From positions 1,051,091 through 1,091,227 of the forward strand of contig NW_003155737.1 in assembly GCF_000003605.2 (NCBI RefSeq): DNA of 40,137 nucleotides, read 5' to 3'. The notes beneath the pieces are model-generated. The model saw only the letters and a list, made by a program, of their open reading frames with translations. It made no database searches and was not told the origin of the DNA. Below, piece by piece: positions 23,012 through 35,444 of the stretch. Numbering within the stretch: position 1 is the first letter of the stretch; every line of letters begins with the position of its first letter. The translations under genes were made by a program, and so were the position numbers. The stretch is from Saccoglossus kowalevskii (Eukaryota; Hemichordata; Enteropneusta; Harrimaniidae).

Positions 23012-26000
23012 CGTTTCCCGACATATATGAGTGTGGGGTAATCATTAGTAAATACTGCTAGGTGAATTAGTAACATCATATGGTACATAATGCAGGAACA
23101 TAGTTAATATTACTAATAATATTTGTAAATGAGGCAAACCGTAATAATATACCTCTCATGTGTAAAAAACATCCTACATTTTGGGTACAACAAAAACAAT
23201 CCCAGAAGGCTTAGTGATTTTATGTATCTTAGAGATATTCCATATACAAAAACGATATAGTGTGTTTCAACATCCTTCTTAAATATTTCATATTGATAAT
23301 GCATTTTTTCTGCATTTTACGAAGTTCGTTAACCTCGTGTCATAGCCTCCGTGATGTGAACAGCGAAAGTGTCGTCAAAATATCAGAGGGGTCATATCTA
23401 CGAGTTCTTATGCGTCACTATGATGTAATCGTAATATACTTGCTACGCTTATTACCAAAATAACTGTAATCATGATGATAATATTAGAATAGTATAGTTT
23501 TCAACTATTGCTCCTATTGCTGTTACATAAGAATATCCTAAATGAGTTAATTTAAATTTAATTTTATTGGTTTAGACTACTAAATTATTTGTGTAATGTA
23601 GTTTGGCACGCTATTTGTGTGTGTTGGTGAAAACACTGACAACGTCATATTTTCCCCAAAAATCATGCGTAGTCTGCATGTATTCTCAGTATAATTGCGC
23701 TGTTGAATTACATATCACGACACCCCATTCCAGTACAGTGTTACAACCTGTGGAACTAGTCTACCTGCATATCATTATCGTATGTGACATTAAATACTAT
23801 AGCAACAGCAATGCAATTAGTTTACGATTCATAACTTGGATATCAATCGATAGATGATATGATTTGTTGTACCTTTGCGAATATGCTTTTAATGTTCAGT
23901 ATTGCAACCATTGTTCGATTTCGTTTGATAACCACGTTACATTTGAGCTTCCGAGGTCGACATATTTCGAGTAGGTTGTTTGAATTATTTTACTTTTGTC
24001 AGACGTAAACGTCTTCTCTTTCAATCGTTGCCTATGATGCATTGCGCGAGTTAAAATACCTAGTTAACACGTGTTTTTTTTCTCCAAAAAAAAAATGAAA
24101 ACATAAATCAGAACATAACAGTCATAAATACATAAATATTGTGCATATAATGAACTATCGAACGTTAATTAATTCAAACCGTTTGCCATTTTATCAGGCT
24201 AAATACATATGAAGGATTTTAAAATAGATTCCACTCCAAGAAAAATGTGAGAAAACTGAAAACAATCTTGTCGAATTTACCGAAATTAGTTCAAAAAACA
24301 CAATCCAGATGTTGATGTGTTTACTCTTTCTGCCTTGGACGTTTACCAATGCGTTCATGTGTCGCCTTTCTGAGACTTTCTAAGCAATATGATTGTAGGC
24401 GATGTGAAATGTTGAATCAAATCTCTTTATTTCTTATTTAAGACTTAAATATGATTAATTAGTTCTACGTAGCCACGGCGTACAGTTTGGAATACGGTAG
24501 TCAAGGCAATAAATCCAAAAAAACTGAAAATTTCCATGTTACTGTCATACTTCTGATTATAATGATTCAAATGTCAATGTTCCGCTAGATCAGCATATTT
24601 CTGAAAAGTTATAACTTCCAATTTCCGATACATACTTGAGAAAAGCAAAAACAAATCCATTAAATGCAGCGCATACAAACAACTCCGTTGCGTCCTTGAA
24701 AAGCAACTATATAGTTATGTAAAATAATAAATCCCGAAACCAACCAACCATCAAGCATAAATCTGCTTTCAAGGACGCGCCATCTAAAATGAACGAACAT
24801 CTATAATAGTGAGACAAAATGCATCTGTTGACATTTAGAATTCATTCATCATTCATCCGGAATAGCGTTTACTGTTTTTTTCGATATATTGCACAGTTAG
24901 CTGGCGTACACATAATAATAAAATAAAATCAGTTAGCTGACGATTTCGGTTTCAAAAACTCCGGTAAAGTGTTCTGTGTTCTTTTTGTGTTCGTATGCTT
25001 TACCACAGAAAATTGACATATTCGGACGAATTGTGTTAACAGTTGACTTAATGTTGCCCAATCAAATCGTTTGGCTGTAAAAGTGTAGTAGTTTTGTAGA
25101 AATCTGGAAAACCCGTTTCTCAACTTGACTCTTTATTTATTTTCAAGCCGTATTCAAGATGGCCGCCCCATATAGTAAATATCGGGAAATTAATCGAATT
25201 TATGTTATCATCACTTGTACGCCAGCTGTATGAGCTTTATTGGAGCATGTTACTGTACATATAAGCAATGCATTATGGGTAAGAGCTTATCTTCGAATAT
25301 TATGGAAAACTATTAGAAATCATATCTATAGAAATATGACTTTTTTCAATCCATGTTACTGAGTTAGAAATAATCTAATCAAATAAACCAGCCGTTTGTG
25401 ACCGATACATACTCAAAATTATCCAAGTGACTGCAATATTTTTTTTTCCATTTTCGATATTCTGATGACATGAACCCATACTAATGATAGTATGACGTAT
25501 ATGACATATACTCTTCAATTCCACTAAAACATCCATAAATAGAAACGTTTTTAATTCCACGGGCGTATTGAGCTATATACCAATCACTGAAATATACATT
25601 CTCTCATAATAATTTGATATTTCTTATCATATACATTGAAATGGCAACATTTGTATAATTACTTTTCGGCTCGTTTTATGTGGTTGTGTCTGTATAACAG
25701 GAAATTGCTCCTTATTGTAGCTTTTGTTGTAGCTCTATTCCTCGCACATTGCTACAAGACATAGCGTGTACGCTGTTGATACAATTACGCATCAGTCAAC
25801 CATGCTCTGGTTAATTAATTTTGTTTTTATTTGGCAACCGTGATTTCAAACGTCATGCAGTTATTGAATTGAATACTGAAAACACTCTATACGCTATAAA
25901 TAAGAAAAGCATTCGTATAATTGCATCGTAAATGGATACCGACATCTCTATCATGTGTAATGTATTGGATGATTGGAACATTTCATGATAATCCATCTAT

Positions 26001-29000
26001 AAATTCTGCGTACAAATAAACAAACAAACGCCGAAATCAGACCCTTCTTTCTGATACACTAAGAGTATGCGATAGTTCTGCTTGGGTACAGACAGGTTAG
26101 TTATTTTCATGGTTACAGCATATAGGCGTTAGGAGTCGGATCACTTCGAAAATTTCACACAATACATTTATCAACACATGGTACCTCCCATTAAAACAGT
26201 ATTACATAACTGGAATTAGTGAAGATGTCTGATATAATGTCATCATGTGACGATGAAACAGAAAAAGAAGAAAGCAGCAACGAATATGTTGATATTCCAT
26301 TAACATGGCGTATATGGTAGGTCAATCAAATGGGGCCTATTCAATACATCCAGAAATCACTAAAACAAATATCCCCAGACAGTAGCAAGATGTGTGACCT
26401 CTGAATGACATAAACAAGCGCTCGTATCTTGTCAGTCGAAATTATGTTTCAATGTTCAGGTATTCTGCTAAAAAGTTTCAGAACCAAAATCATGTGATGT
26501 AATTGCTCTCCGCGAAAGATTTCGTTCGGAAGCAAAATATTTTGACAACCCAGTTTTAGTAATTCCAACAAAAGTTCAATTCGACGTTACTGTTAACCAA
26601 TTGCTGCGTCTGAAAGTTTTCTGTCTTCTACTAATAAATTCAAAATATGGCGCGCTCATTTTGTCTTGATAATATCAAGACCCGTCATGCATTGTTATTT
26701 CGAATTTTGATGTGTGTACAGCTAAACTAGTTAGTATGTAATATTTGACAATCGACGTTCGCTCGAACTCAAAAAACATGACAACATGGGTGTAAATACC
26801 ACCATAAGTTCCGAAACATGAAACCGTAAAAATATGCAGTCCAATAAGCCAAAACAATGACAAAATCTTTTATAGGAATGGTTTGTTTTTATTAAGGTCA
26901 TCTTCACCTTAGCCAATCAGATAATTTCGAGTACAATTCTGTGCCTCGTCCTAACATGCTGAAACAGAAATCAAAACAAATTGTCGCCTATTTAAAAATT
27001 GATTGATTGATTGGTTAACTTTATCGGGTGGGAACACAGGCAGCGGAGTTACGACTCTTTCGGTTGTCAGACAAAAAAACGTAACAGAGCATTTGGTGTT
27101 CTCTTTATTGGAAGTGAAAAAACGTGATCAAGGTTCATAACTACTTTGACAACAACCACGAAAGGAAAATTAAATTACTGGACACGCTTTGCTCTAAATT
27201 ACTGAAGTATAGCCGTCATTCCGTGCCGTAACTTGCTGGAAACCATTGTTGTCCGTTTCACTATATCTCATATTGACAGATGAGATTGATTGTTAATAAC
27301 GCTGGAAAACGTACGTTTCGGCTAAATATCAAATGCGACCAACCGAATTAATATGCTCATTGCCCGAACGAGTTGCGTCTTCTTTATTATCGCTCGAAAA
27401 CCGCCAAACATTCTGCAGCACAAAACAAACTGATGTACGACTTGCCGGTGAATAAAACACAAGGGGGTGGCATTTCAACAACCAGATCGCTGTGCTATTG
27501 AATAGAGGATATAATATAATGAAGAGAAGTATTTGATGAGTGACATGGTAATATCCTCAATATGCACTAAAAGCTAATAAACCACGTTTTTCAATATGCA
27601 ACGTTATAGAATTTAAACATGATTGGAATTGAATACTGATTGCCCGGCGCCTGGAAATCTAGAACGCACATCGATATTATAAAAGATGTAATTTAGAGTC
27701 GGGATTGATTTTAACATCACGCCAATAAAAACGCATGGTATTATTATGTACGGCGCGTCTAACTGGGTGAGTGGCGCTCACCTGTTCCGTAACTAGTGAC
27801 ATATGCCAGTGTAGTATTATTACTACGTAGATAAAAAACGTAACAAGGTTATGGTTATCTAATATTCTCACAAACTGGATTAACAATTATAACATTGTTT
27901 TCAGCCTTCCATCCCGCTTTTAGTTTGTACGTGTTTGCGCAGTAGATATTCTTTACACCTGTTGTTAGCTCAGAGCATCACCAATATACTTCCCTGTCGT
28001 TGTGAATTAACAGCTGATTGGCGGCATGTATACACTGTTATATTACGAGAGTGGCGTGTTGTATTGTAACGACCCGTTACGATATTACTAACAGGGGATA
28101 CTCGTGATTTACAATGGCCCAATGTTTGTTGTAACAGTCTACGTTTTGGCAGTTGACTTTGGCAGTCAGACTCTAGTAAAAGTCGCAAAATTCCATTGGT
28201 TCATACTGGTTCTAACGATTTATCATTACGTCACAGATCGGGAAGAGGGCGTAGCAGCTCACATTCCTTCTAACAAATGCTCTGTGTTACTCAGATCGTG
28301 AAGAAGTCTTGATAGGTGGCGATACCCCTGGGACTGGTTCTAATGGCTGACAGTATTTGGAACGCGCCACGGTCGTCATGCAGCGAGTTCAAGTGAAGCC
28401 ATGTGCAACGATATGTTACACATTGCATGGGACCCATGACTACAAAATTGACACATAAACTATTAACTATTAAATTCACCCTGGCAACCTACATAAGTAT
28501 TTCCACAACGACTCGATAATGACCCAAACTTATCAGTATCGGCGAAAGAAGAAGACTATATGTTCCACAAAAGCCAGCCAGTAGCTGGTAATTTTAGTAA
28601 CCACGTCACCGTGCTTAAGGTAATTTACAATAAAACCATTGGTTGGTATTGTGGCGCTAGCAAACGTGCACACCAATCTATGCGCAACACCAGCAATAAC
28701 CTTGTAATTGGCCTGTTCACTGAACTTATAATAACCACCACTTAGAATTCAATTTAATTCACAAAGACACACTTGGATGGATGAACAGCTGCGCCGGTGT
28801 ACAAATAAACCCCGGGTAAGGACGACCCTGCATTCACACGATGAAAGTTTCTCACACAATTAATTAAGTTGTACGTATTAGAAACGTGTCTTGACTGAGT
28901 GATTGACTGGGTAAATGTCCGCATACCAAATATTCAGGCATTTGAAAGCTTTGAATTTTTCTCTATGTCATGTAGAAATTGCCATGTAATAATCTTGGTA

Positions 29001-29230
29001 ATGTGCACGAGGAGTGATATAATCTATGACGTATTTTGACATTTTAATGCGTGAACGCATGTGCCCGATTTATGAGTACATTGTGGATATTACAGAATAG
29101 AAATATATATCACATATATCAATTAATATTGAACCATATTTCATTCTCGTTCGTCGTTGACTCAAACAGTCATCATGGCACGTGGATTGTCGTAACAGAT
29201 CCAACGCCTTTTTCGCAGAAGAACTCAGTA
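23012..29230. other. AT-rich non-coding stretch
   Basis: No recognisable gene was found in about 6 kb. Small frames (for example near 23603, 24929 minus, 27677 minus, 28104 and 28560) show no family motif or consistent splice signals. Between 27.0 and 28.8 kb the sequence is somewhat richer in CG dinucleotides than its surroundings. A 13-bp word at 25152-25164 matches the right-end repeat family. Confidence 0.5.
25152..25170 (-). repeat. Fragment related to the GGCCATNTTGAAT repeat
   Basis: ATTCAAGATGGCC is the exact inverse of GGCCATCTTGAAT at about 39890-39903. It is a single short fragment without the second hairpin arm, so the match may be chance. Confidence 0.3.
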
Positions 29231-29240
29231 GGTATCCTTT

Positions 29241-29368
29241 AAAGGGCGGTGGTCGTCGTGCCGCGCAGTGTTCGATATGCGACTCATAGCGACGTATACA
29301 ACGCGTCTAAAATACATTGTAAGTTTACATGAAATTCGAACACGCGCTGCGCGACAACGCCCGCCCTT
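29241..29368. repeat. GC-rich foldback element (MITE-like)
   Basis: AAAGGGCGG at 29241-29249 is inverted as CCGCCCTT at 29361-29368. Inner parts of the arms also pair imperfectly: GTCGTCG with CGACAAC, CGCGCAG with CTGCGCG, and GTGTTCGA with TTCGAACAC. The arms are about 35 bp around a 58-bp centre. The element is far richer in G+C than its flanks. No clear target-site duplication is visible. The short size and lack of coding capacity fit a non-autonomous DNA transposon. Confidence 0.65.
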
Positions 29369-30608
29369 CAACATCAACACGCACTGTGTAATGTAACTGT
29401 ATTATAAAATATCTTTAGTTACATCGACTGTCATTATATTTTAACCTTTTCATCCCATCATGATCGGATTAGGCAATACAGTTCAGGAAAGGAGAGTAAT
29501 TTGAGATGGGTTAGGGATGCTAATCCTCTACGCGTTTTAAGCGATGACGTCATAAGCTATTGCTGTGTAAAACCCTTGACATGCACATAATCATAACATT
29601 TTAAAATATGTTGTTGAGTTAATGAAACTGTTAATGATATCGTTACATTGTTACACATTGTAATACACGTATTACAAAACGAAAATTTGTATTACTGTAA
29701 TATGCCTATTGCCTATTACACTATTTTTAATATGAGACATAATAAGGTATAATTGCTAAGTAATTCAAGTTATATGTACCTTGGATTGCGTCTGGTGGAG
29801 ATTGCTGGACATCCTCACAGGTATTATCGGCAATTTGACACGTTTATAAATCGATTTTTTTCAAGGACAGCATTGACAGCCGATCGATCATCTTCAAACC
29901 CAATAACATTAGCGCCAAATCCATAACAACGACGCATACAGCAACTTCCGCTGTGTTCCTAGAGGAGTTAATTCATAGTTAATTCTACCAAGCACTAGGG
30001 ATCTTAGTATGTGGAATTTGTTGAAATTGAGGTGACTAGGATCATTCCTATCAACATCAAATTGACGGTTGTCGGGCTATGACCTTATTGTGGTCACCGT
30101 GTCGAACATGGGTGCTAATTGGAAAATCTTGTGCTTACGGATCTGCTGACAAATTATTTCCCTTAGAGATTACTTTTGACATTCATGTCATGGTTAGAAG
30201 AAGATTTTTGCGAGCTTACACATCATCACCTATGGGAGGTTTCGCAAATCGCAATTAAAATGTTTATAAAACCATTAACTATAGTATAGTATTGTATGAA
30301 TGCTATGGAATACAGGTTGTCTACTTGCGATTACAGGCAGGTAAGCCACCGGACTATTCTGTTCACATTTACCCGATGTTTCTGTCAAAATGACATCGAA
30401 TTTAGAAGTTTTGATGATACGCATAGTGGGTCCAGTTGGAGAAAAACGTGTCGCCTATGCCCGGATTCCTTTACATAGGCGAATTTTCTTGTATGAAGCT
30501 AATTTTGACGTGCACGTTCAGTGAGTAAAATGCTTACACATCTCCATTTTTGTCAACTGTTCCCCTCTAATCTCTTTTCGAAAGTTACATTGAATGACTA
30601 CGAGACTG
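29369..30608. other. AT-rich non-coding stretch
   Basis: No gene or element is recognised. A short plus-strand frame at about 30296-30478 has a few Cys and Trp residues but no known motif. Confidence 0.5.
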
Positions 30609-30695
30609 TCATTCATTCATTCATTCATTCATTCATTCATTCGTTCGTTCATTCGTTCATCACATTCGTTCATTCATTTGTTCCTTCATTCATTA
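30609..30695. repeat. (ATTC)n microsatellite, imperfect
   Basis: A tandem ATTC run includes GTTC and related variants, and decays toward the right. The overlapping open frame with a repeated Ile-His-Ser-Phe pattern is simply the translation of this repeat. Confidence 0.95.
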
Positions 30696-30699
30696 CCTC

Positions 30700-31985
30700 A
30701 TGTCGTATGTGGCGACAATCAAACTCCAAAACACAGAGTATAATTCAATTGCCTACTTTTGTTTTTAATGGGTTACGACATCTTGATTGGTAATTACCCT
30801 GCATGTTGTAAGAAGTCACGCAATAACAACAAATAATAATGAAAACCACGGAAGATAATTCGAAATTATAGCCGACGGTGCCGGTGAGGCTAGTAGACAG
30901 GTGTCTTAAGTTACGAAACAATTGCGTTGAGAATATGCTACGTTGATCACCAATAAATCAATGTTTAGTTATTATGTATTTTAATTTTATCTTTTGGGTT
31001 CTGTTGATAAATGGAAAGTTATAAAAAGATGAAATTTATTTCGATGACGTCAACGCTGTTATCTCATTATACTAGTATATTTGATTTGTGCCCTCTTTTT
31101 TCACATTATACAAACGAATTGTATATTTTATTCAACTTTGTTCAATCAGTCTGAGATATTAATTATGAATATTATAGAATAAATCACATCGCAAATGGTT
31201 TTTTATCTTGTTTGATCTTGAAACAAATACAAACTCCTTAAAAGCGCTCATTTTATTGCAGAAATACCTTTATAAATGCATTTCTTGAATATTGGATACT
31301 GTGTCGTTTTCCAGTTTATAACCTATGGTCGAATTTCATTATATATATTATAAATAATTGACATTTGAATTGAGAAAAAATATCACACTATATCCAAACC
31401 CGACACACTTTTTTTTAACGTGGCATTTAATATATATACTACACATTTGTCGACTATCTAATCAAATCAACTACTCACTTTGCATTGTCACTCAATGTAT
31501 TAATTGGCCTGATAAATTTAAGAATTGTATTCTATAATACGTTTACTGACGTCAATTAAACTATGCGATATGTTCTGCTGTGAAAAGAGTTCCATTGAAG
31601 GTTCATATGTTTGGGCGAATATTAGATTATCTTTTCAATTGCTTAAGTACTAGATGACTGATCCTTTTAAATCTCGCATTTTAAGTCGACAGGAAATTAA
31701 GGCGGTATTTGCGAGTGCCATGTTATAAAAATATAGAGATTATTGACGTAACAAATTAAGTAAAAAATGCGAATAGTGTATGGAAAAATAAATTTAATGT
31801 GTTATACTTGTTATAATTAAAATTTTATTTTACCATATCGCGATAATATTCCCAATCAGTATATATATATTATGAACTGAAACCACTGGAAAACCCTCAA
31901 CGCCGGATACGTAGTGTACACAAAGGAGAATAGTCGACACAACGATGCCAAATCCGTCATCACATAAAGCAAAAACCTCAAATGA
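30700..31985. other. AT-rich stretch before the gypsy remnant
   Basis: No coding sequence is recognised. If the gypsy remnant kept a 5' LTR it should lie here, but I see no TG...CA-bounded segment repeated on the other side and no clear primer-binding site. Confidence 0.45.
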
Positions 31986-31988
31986 CAA

Positions 31989-32580
31989 CGATTCACAGAT
32001 GCTGATGATCAAATAACAACCGGAAAAGATTGGGAAGAGTGGTTAGAAAGAATTGAGCGAGATTATGGTGTTTTAGAATAGCAAAGCCCATAGACAAAAA
32101 AGATGCTTCGATAATTCATAGGAGGGAGCGAAATAGCAAGATTAGAGAAAAGTTTACCAAATCCTACTACAGATGGCCTTGATGTGTATCAAAAGTTAAC
32201 ACCAAAAAAATAAACATCACGCTATTTAAATTTATTTCGTAAGATGAAACCAGATATTAATGAAACCACTGTGGCTTATGCAGCTAGGTTCAGAGAGAAG
32301 GCTAATGTGAATTTGATTTTAGTACCAATTGTGAGGGGAAATTTTGAAATATCTAATCCAGACAATTGGAAAACAGGCCATAATCTAGAAAGCCATTGAT
32401 AAAGAATGGTTTCTGACACAACATTAGCTGAGTAGGAGGACACATTACTGTGGCTATGTGATAGATGTCAAAGAGGTAGAAAATGTCAGAAATGAGCAGA
32501 CAATGTCAGAAGTGGAATCACTTTGGTGAAGTGGGACATGCAAGAAGTTGACATAGGAAGAATAAAAGATATTAAGGATG
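31989..32580 (+). pseudogene. Decayed Ty3/gypsy gag
   Basis: In pieces of different frames this reads as a Ty3/gypsy Gag. A GKDWEEWLERIERDYG block occurs near 32020-32085, a short ARLEKSLPNPT-like block near 32130-32180, and a KMKPDINETTVAYAARFREKAN block near 32243-32312. A damaged CCHC zinc-knuckle remnant reads CQKWNHFGEVGHARS near 32507-32550, with one Cys lost to Trp and another to a stop. Gag in this family forms the capsid and binds element RNA through the knuckle. Multiple stops and frameshifts mean no functional protein can be made. It is continuous in orientation and order with the pol remnant downstream. The family assignment rests on my recognition of these blocks, not on an alignment. 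Confidence 0.85.
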
Positions 32581-32610
32581 TCAAAAAGATTTACGCAAAA
32601 CTTAGCATGA

Positions 32611-33566
32611 AACCAGAATCAATACCAATAGCACAGCGACCTAGACCACTGTCACACTGCCTACAGTAAGCTTTAAAGCAATGGATAGAGCAATGCACTG
32701 AAGGGGGATCTTTGAGTAAGTACCTCGGGGGAACCTGTGACATGGTGTTCACCACTAGTGGTACAACCAAACCTCAGATTTCGTAAAATACTAAATGATC
32801 AACTAAAACCCCCATATGATCAGCGTTGACTTGAGTGTTTCAGACAATTTCATGGAGAAAACCCGTATAACACAGGGACATGTGTTTGAGGACATTACAT
32901 ACAAATTCAATGATTGTGTGGTATTTTGAAGTTAGATGAGGCAGGGATAACTTTTACTTGATCCAGAGTCTCGATCAGTTGCTACATTAGCGCATCGTTG
33001 GGCAATATGAGACCATTGATATTTGAAGCCTAGTCTTCTCAAAAATTGTTTGATGAAACAATCTACAGAATTTTTGGAGACATACCAAAGTGTTGTGAAT
33101 GAAAGCAAATCACCGAAAGAAGTTGTGAGACATTTCTTACGGTTGATTGGTTGCCTATCCAAATGTATTCCTCGATATACATCACTGACAGCTTTATTAA
33201 TAGAACCGACACACAAAGACGTCAAGTTCAAATGGGGTTCTGATACAGTTTCTGAGAAACTCAAAGAAAGCATCACAAACGAAGATACCATAGGATACTA
33301 TATTTCCGCAAAACCAATCACATTAAGAGTTGAAGCTAGCTAACATGAAGGACTATCAGCTAGATTGTATCAGAAAAGCATAAAAAGGGATGCAACCAGT
33401 GCACTTCATCAGTCGAACAATGACAAGTGCAGAGAAAAGATACACCTAAAAATAAGAATGATGATTCAGCATGTATCTGTTAGAAGCACAAGGATTCAAA
33501 ATCAATAAGTGCATAAACCACTGCTACCGATGTTTAACAAGGAAACATCAAAACTACCACCAAAAA
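32611..33566 (+). pseudogene. Decayed Ty3/gypsy pol (reverse transcriptase-RNase H)
   Basis: The start reads KPESIPIAQRPRPLSHCLQ, then an LKQWIEQCTEGG block, typical of the N-terminal reverse-transcriptase region of K02A2.6-like elements. A GNMRPLIFEA block and LFDETIYRIFGDIPKC (ending near 33095) follow. The frame then changes and continues directly at SPKEVVRHFLRLIGCLSKCI, so the segment that should hold the catalytic YxDD and the palm-thumb junction is missing (about 70-80 codons by my recollection of the family). RNase H-side blocks follow: THKDVKFKWG, SEKLKESITNEDT, PVHFISRTMTSAEKRY in another frame, and HKPLLPMFNKETSKLPP ending near 33564. No protease or integrase is recognisable. This is a dead, internally deleted copy. 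Confidence 0.9.
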
Positions 33567-34340
33567 ATAAACATAAACTCTTAAACAAGAACAATATCAT
33601 TCCATTGTATCATTTACCATTATTTTTTTATGATGAAAATTATAATCTCATAAGAAAGGAAGACATGTAATATTCAGACACTAAACAGTTTAAATATGTG
33701 TATACCTTTGCTATGTATGACGCCATTGAGGTGTACATTACATTGTGGATTATACTTGTTCAACAAAACCCAACATGGCGGAATAGCATAACCAAAAGCA
33801 ATGTGTCGAATATTAATTTTAATATATAGGGGCAGACATTACAGGTACAATCTGCTGGCAGGTTCCACATGTCATTTGATGCTAACATGCATTTCTGGCA
33901 AGTAGAATTGGGAAAATATTTTACCTTGTGTTTTCTTTTACTCCAAATGGCCTCCCAAGATGGCTAACCAACACTTCGAAAAGCAAAATTAGTGGGTTGT
34001 TGTATTTGGAAACTAATAACTGTGTCAACAAGAATTTCACCTAAATGTTTCAATTTAGTGACATTGCTATCACAAGTAGTTGCAGATTCACTATGTGTAC
34101 CATCATGCTACACTTGTGAAGTCACACGTCCATTACTCCCAACATGTGCCTATCAACACATCAAAATGGGTCCGGTCATGCATGCAGTTTGCACAATTAA
34201 CTAAATTAGTACTAAATAGCTTAGCTACTCGTCGACGGGGCAGTTGAGGAATCAAGAAAGGGGGCACCTCAATCCTACCAGCAGCTGTGAATAATTCGCC
34301 ATCTTGCCAACATTTTTCATGACAGCCTTTTTGCTTATAC
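33567..34340. other. Stretch after the gypsy remnant, no recognised gene
   Basis: An integrase is expected here in an intact gypsy element, but I see no HHCC or DD35E-like pattern in any frame. A plus-strand frame at about 33992-34204 is Cys-rich but unmatched. The words AACATGGCGG (about 33770) and CAAGATGGC (about 33957) recall the right-end repeat family only weakly. Confidence 0.45.
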
Positions 34341-34344
34341 CTTC

Positions 34345-34605
34345 TTATGTTTCTTCCCTAACTGAGAGGTGACGTTTGTCTCTCGATGCAGGCGGTATTT
34401 GGGATTTCTGTGTCATACCAGCCATCTTGTTAAGCTTAGGTTCAACCACAGATTTACCATGACTTTGGGTATAGTGGAGAGCCTCATTCCAGAGGTCTGT
34501 ACATTTTGAAATTTTCTTCTGATAACCGGTGTTCCTCAAAAGCATCAATATGGTCGCAACCAAAGAGGAAGCACTTCGAATCCTAATGTAACATGATATA
34601 TGCAT
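34345..34605 (-). CDS. Unidentified minus-strand open frame (86 aa)
   Basis: The minus-strand ATG at 34605 opens an 86-codon frame. Its middle part (TGYQKKISKCTDLWNEALHY, then a Ser-His-Gly-Lys stretch and a basic tail) has the mixed, non-AT-driven composition of real protein. I do not recognise the family. It lies downstream of the Copia gag remnant and the 34734-35060 frame on the same strand, so it may be part of a mobile element or an exon of a lost host gene. No clear splice sites bound it. Confidence 0.3.
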   Translation of the reverse strand: MHISCYIRIRSASSLVATILMLLRNTGYQKKISKCTDLWNEALHYTQSHGKSVVEPKLNKMAGMTQKSQIPPASRDKRHLSVREET

Positions 34606-34733
34606 AGAATGAACTAGCTCAAATTAAATTAATCATATTTTGTTTACAATGTGTAAGGTCTCCCTAACAAGCTATGTTGTTTAAGTACAGAATTAGTAAA
34701 TTTGTCATGACTGAGTGTAAACATAATGAGTGA

Positions 34734-35060
34734 TCATTTCCGTTTCTCCTGCACTCTTTTTTCACGTGTGTTGTGGACTTGCAGACGTCGCACTACTTCT
34801 TCCTCCTCATTGACTTTGCCCAGCACTACCTTGTGCCCAATCTTGCGACGTCTGTAATACTTTGAAGAAGACCGATACGCCGTTCTCCTCTGTTCGGGAA
34901 TATCTGGCTTTGCGTGACATTTATCACGCCATGTTGCACGGGCATGTTTTTCCGTAATAGACTGCTGGTCACTTTGTAACTCTTTAATGCAGCTATTTTG
35001 AAAATCTTCTCTTCTCCTCTTGAGATGTAAACAAAAGTTTTGAACTAAGGGGAAGTCCCT
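34734..35060 (-). CDS. Unidentified basic open frame without ATG (108 codons)
   Basis: The frame is open on the minus strand from 35060 (after a TAA) to a TGA at 34734-34736 and contains no Met. The translation is Lys/Arg/Glu-rich and looks protein-like, for example CIKELQSDQQSITEKHARAT, then a basic RSSSKYYRRRK stretch and a VLGKVNEEEEVVRRLQ segment that could form a helix. It overlaps the last codons of the Copia gag remnant in another frame. A CTTCCCCTTAG acceptor-like word sits at its beginning, so it could be an internal exon. It could equally be part of another transposon spliced onto the gag fragment. I do not recognise the family. Confidence 0.35.
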   Translation of the reverse strand, partial: RDFPLVQNFCLHLKRRREDFQNSCIKELQSDQQSITEKHARATWRDKCHAKPDIPEQRRTAYRSSSKYYRRRKIGHKVVLGKVNEEEEVVRRLQVHNTREKRVQEKRK

Positions 35061-35440
35061 TTAACACCATGACGATTAAGAGACTGTCACCGATAGCGGC
35101 TTTTTAGGCTCTGATTATATAGTCTGTCATATCCTCGTTGTCTCTAGTTAACAGCGTTGTCAGCTCATTATACAAGGCGATTACTCGGGGCTTGCTTCGC
35201 GTCCAATGTAAAACTTTGAGAGCATCACGTCTATCGTTGTTTGCTTCTCCAATAACCAATGATAGACTCTTATCATCGTGACACTCAACAAGTTCTGGTT
35301 TTTCGGCGCCATCTTGGGTTGACACGATCACTTCGTCCAATTTTTTCAAACGCATATGCCCGAGAAATTTCATCTCCCAAATTTCATATTTCGATTCATC
35401 TGCATCAAATATTAATCGCTTTCTGCGCCCATAACCTGTT
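35045..35440 (-). pseudogene. Decayed Copia-type gag
   Basis: On the minus strand the frame reads LIFDADESKYEIWEMKFLGH, then ECHDDKSLSLVIGEANNDRR, a KPRVIALYNEL block, and DMTDYIIRA ending in TAA at 35104-35106. It continues in the same frame as KAAIGDSLLIVMVLKGLP to about 35050. This order (YEIWE, DDKSLSLVI, YNELTTL, TDYIIRAE, GDSLLIxMVLKGLP) is the hallmark of Ty1/Copia Gag of the UBN2/DUF4219 type, which forms the capsid. About ten codons between the RAE position and GDS appear to be missing. The TAA probably replaced a Glu codon. Beyond KGLP the similarity ends. No zinc knuckle, integrase or reverse transcriptase follows. It lies in opposite orientation to the gypsy remnant about 1.5 kb away. 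Confidence 0.85.
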
Positions 35441-35444
35441 GGTT

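Noticed and set aside
24929-25123. Minus-strand 64-codon frame
   Set aside because: Composition is acceptable, but there is no known motif, no splice context and no neighbouring coding sequence.
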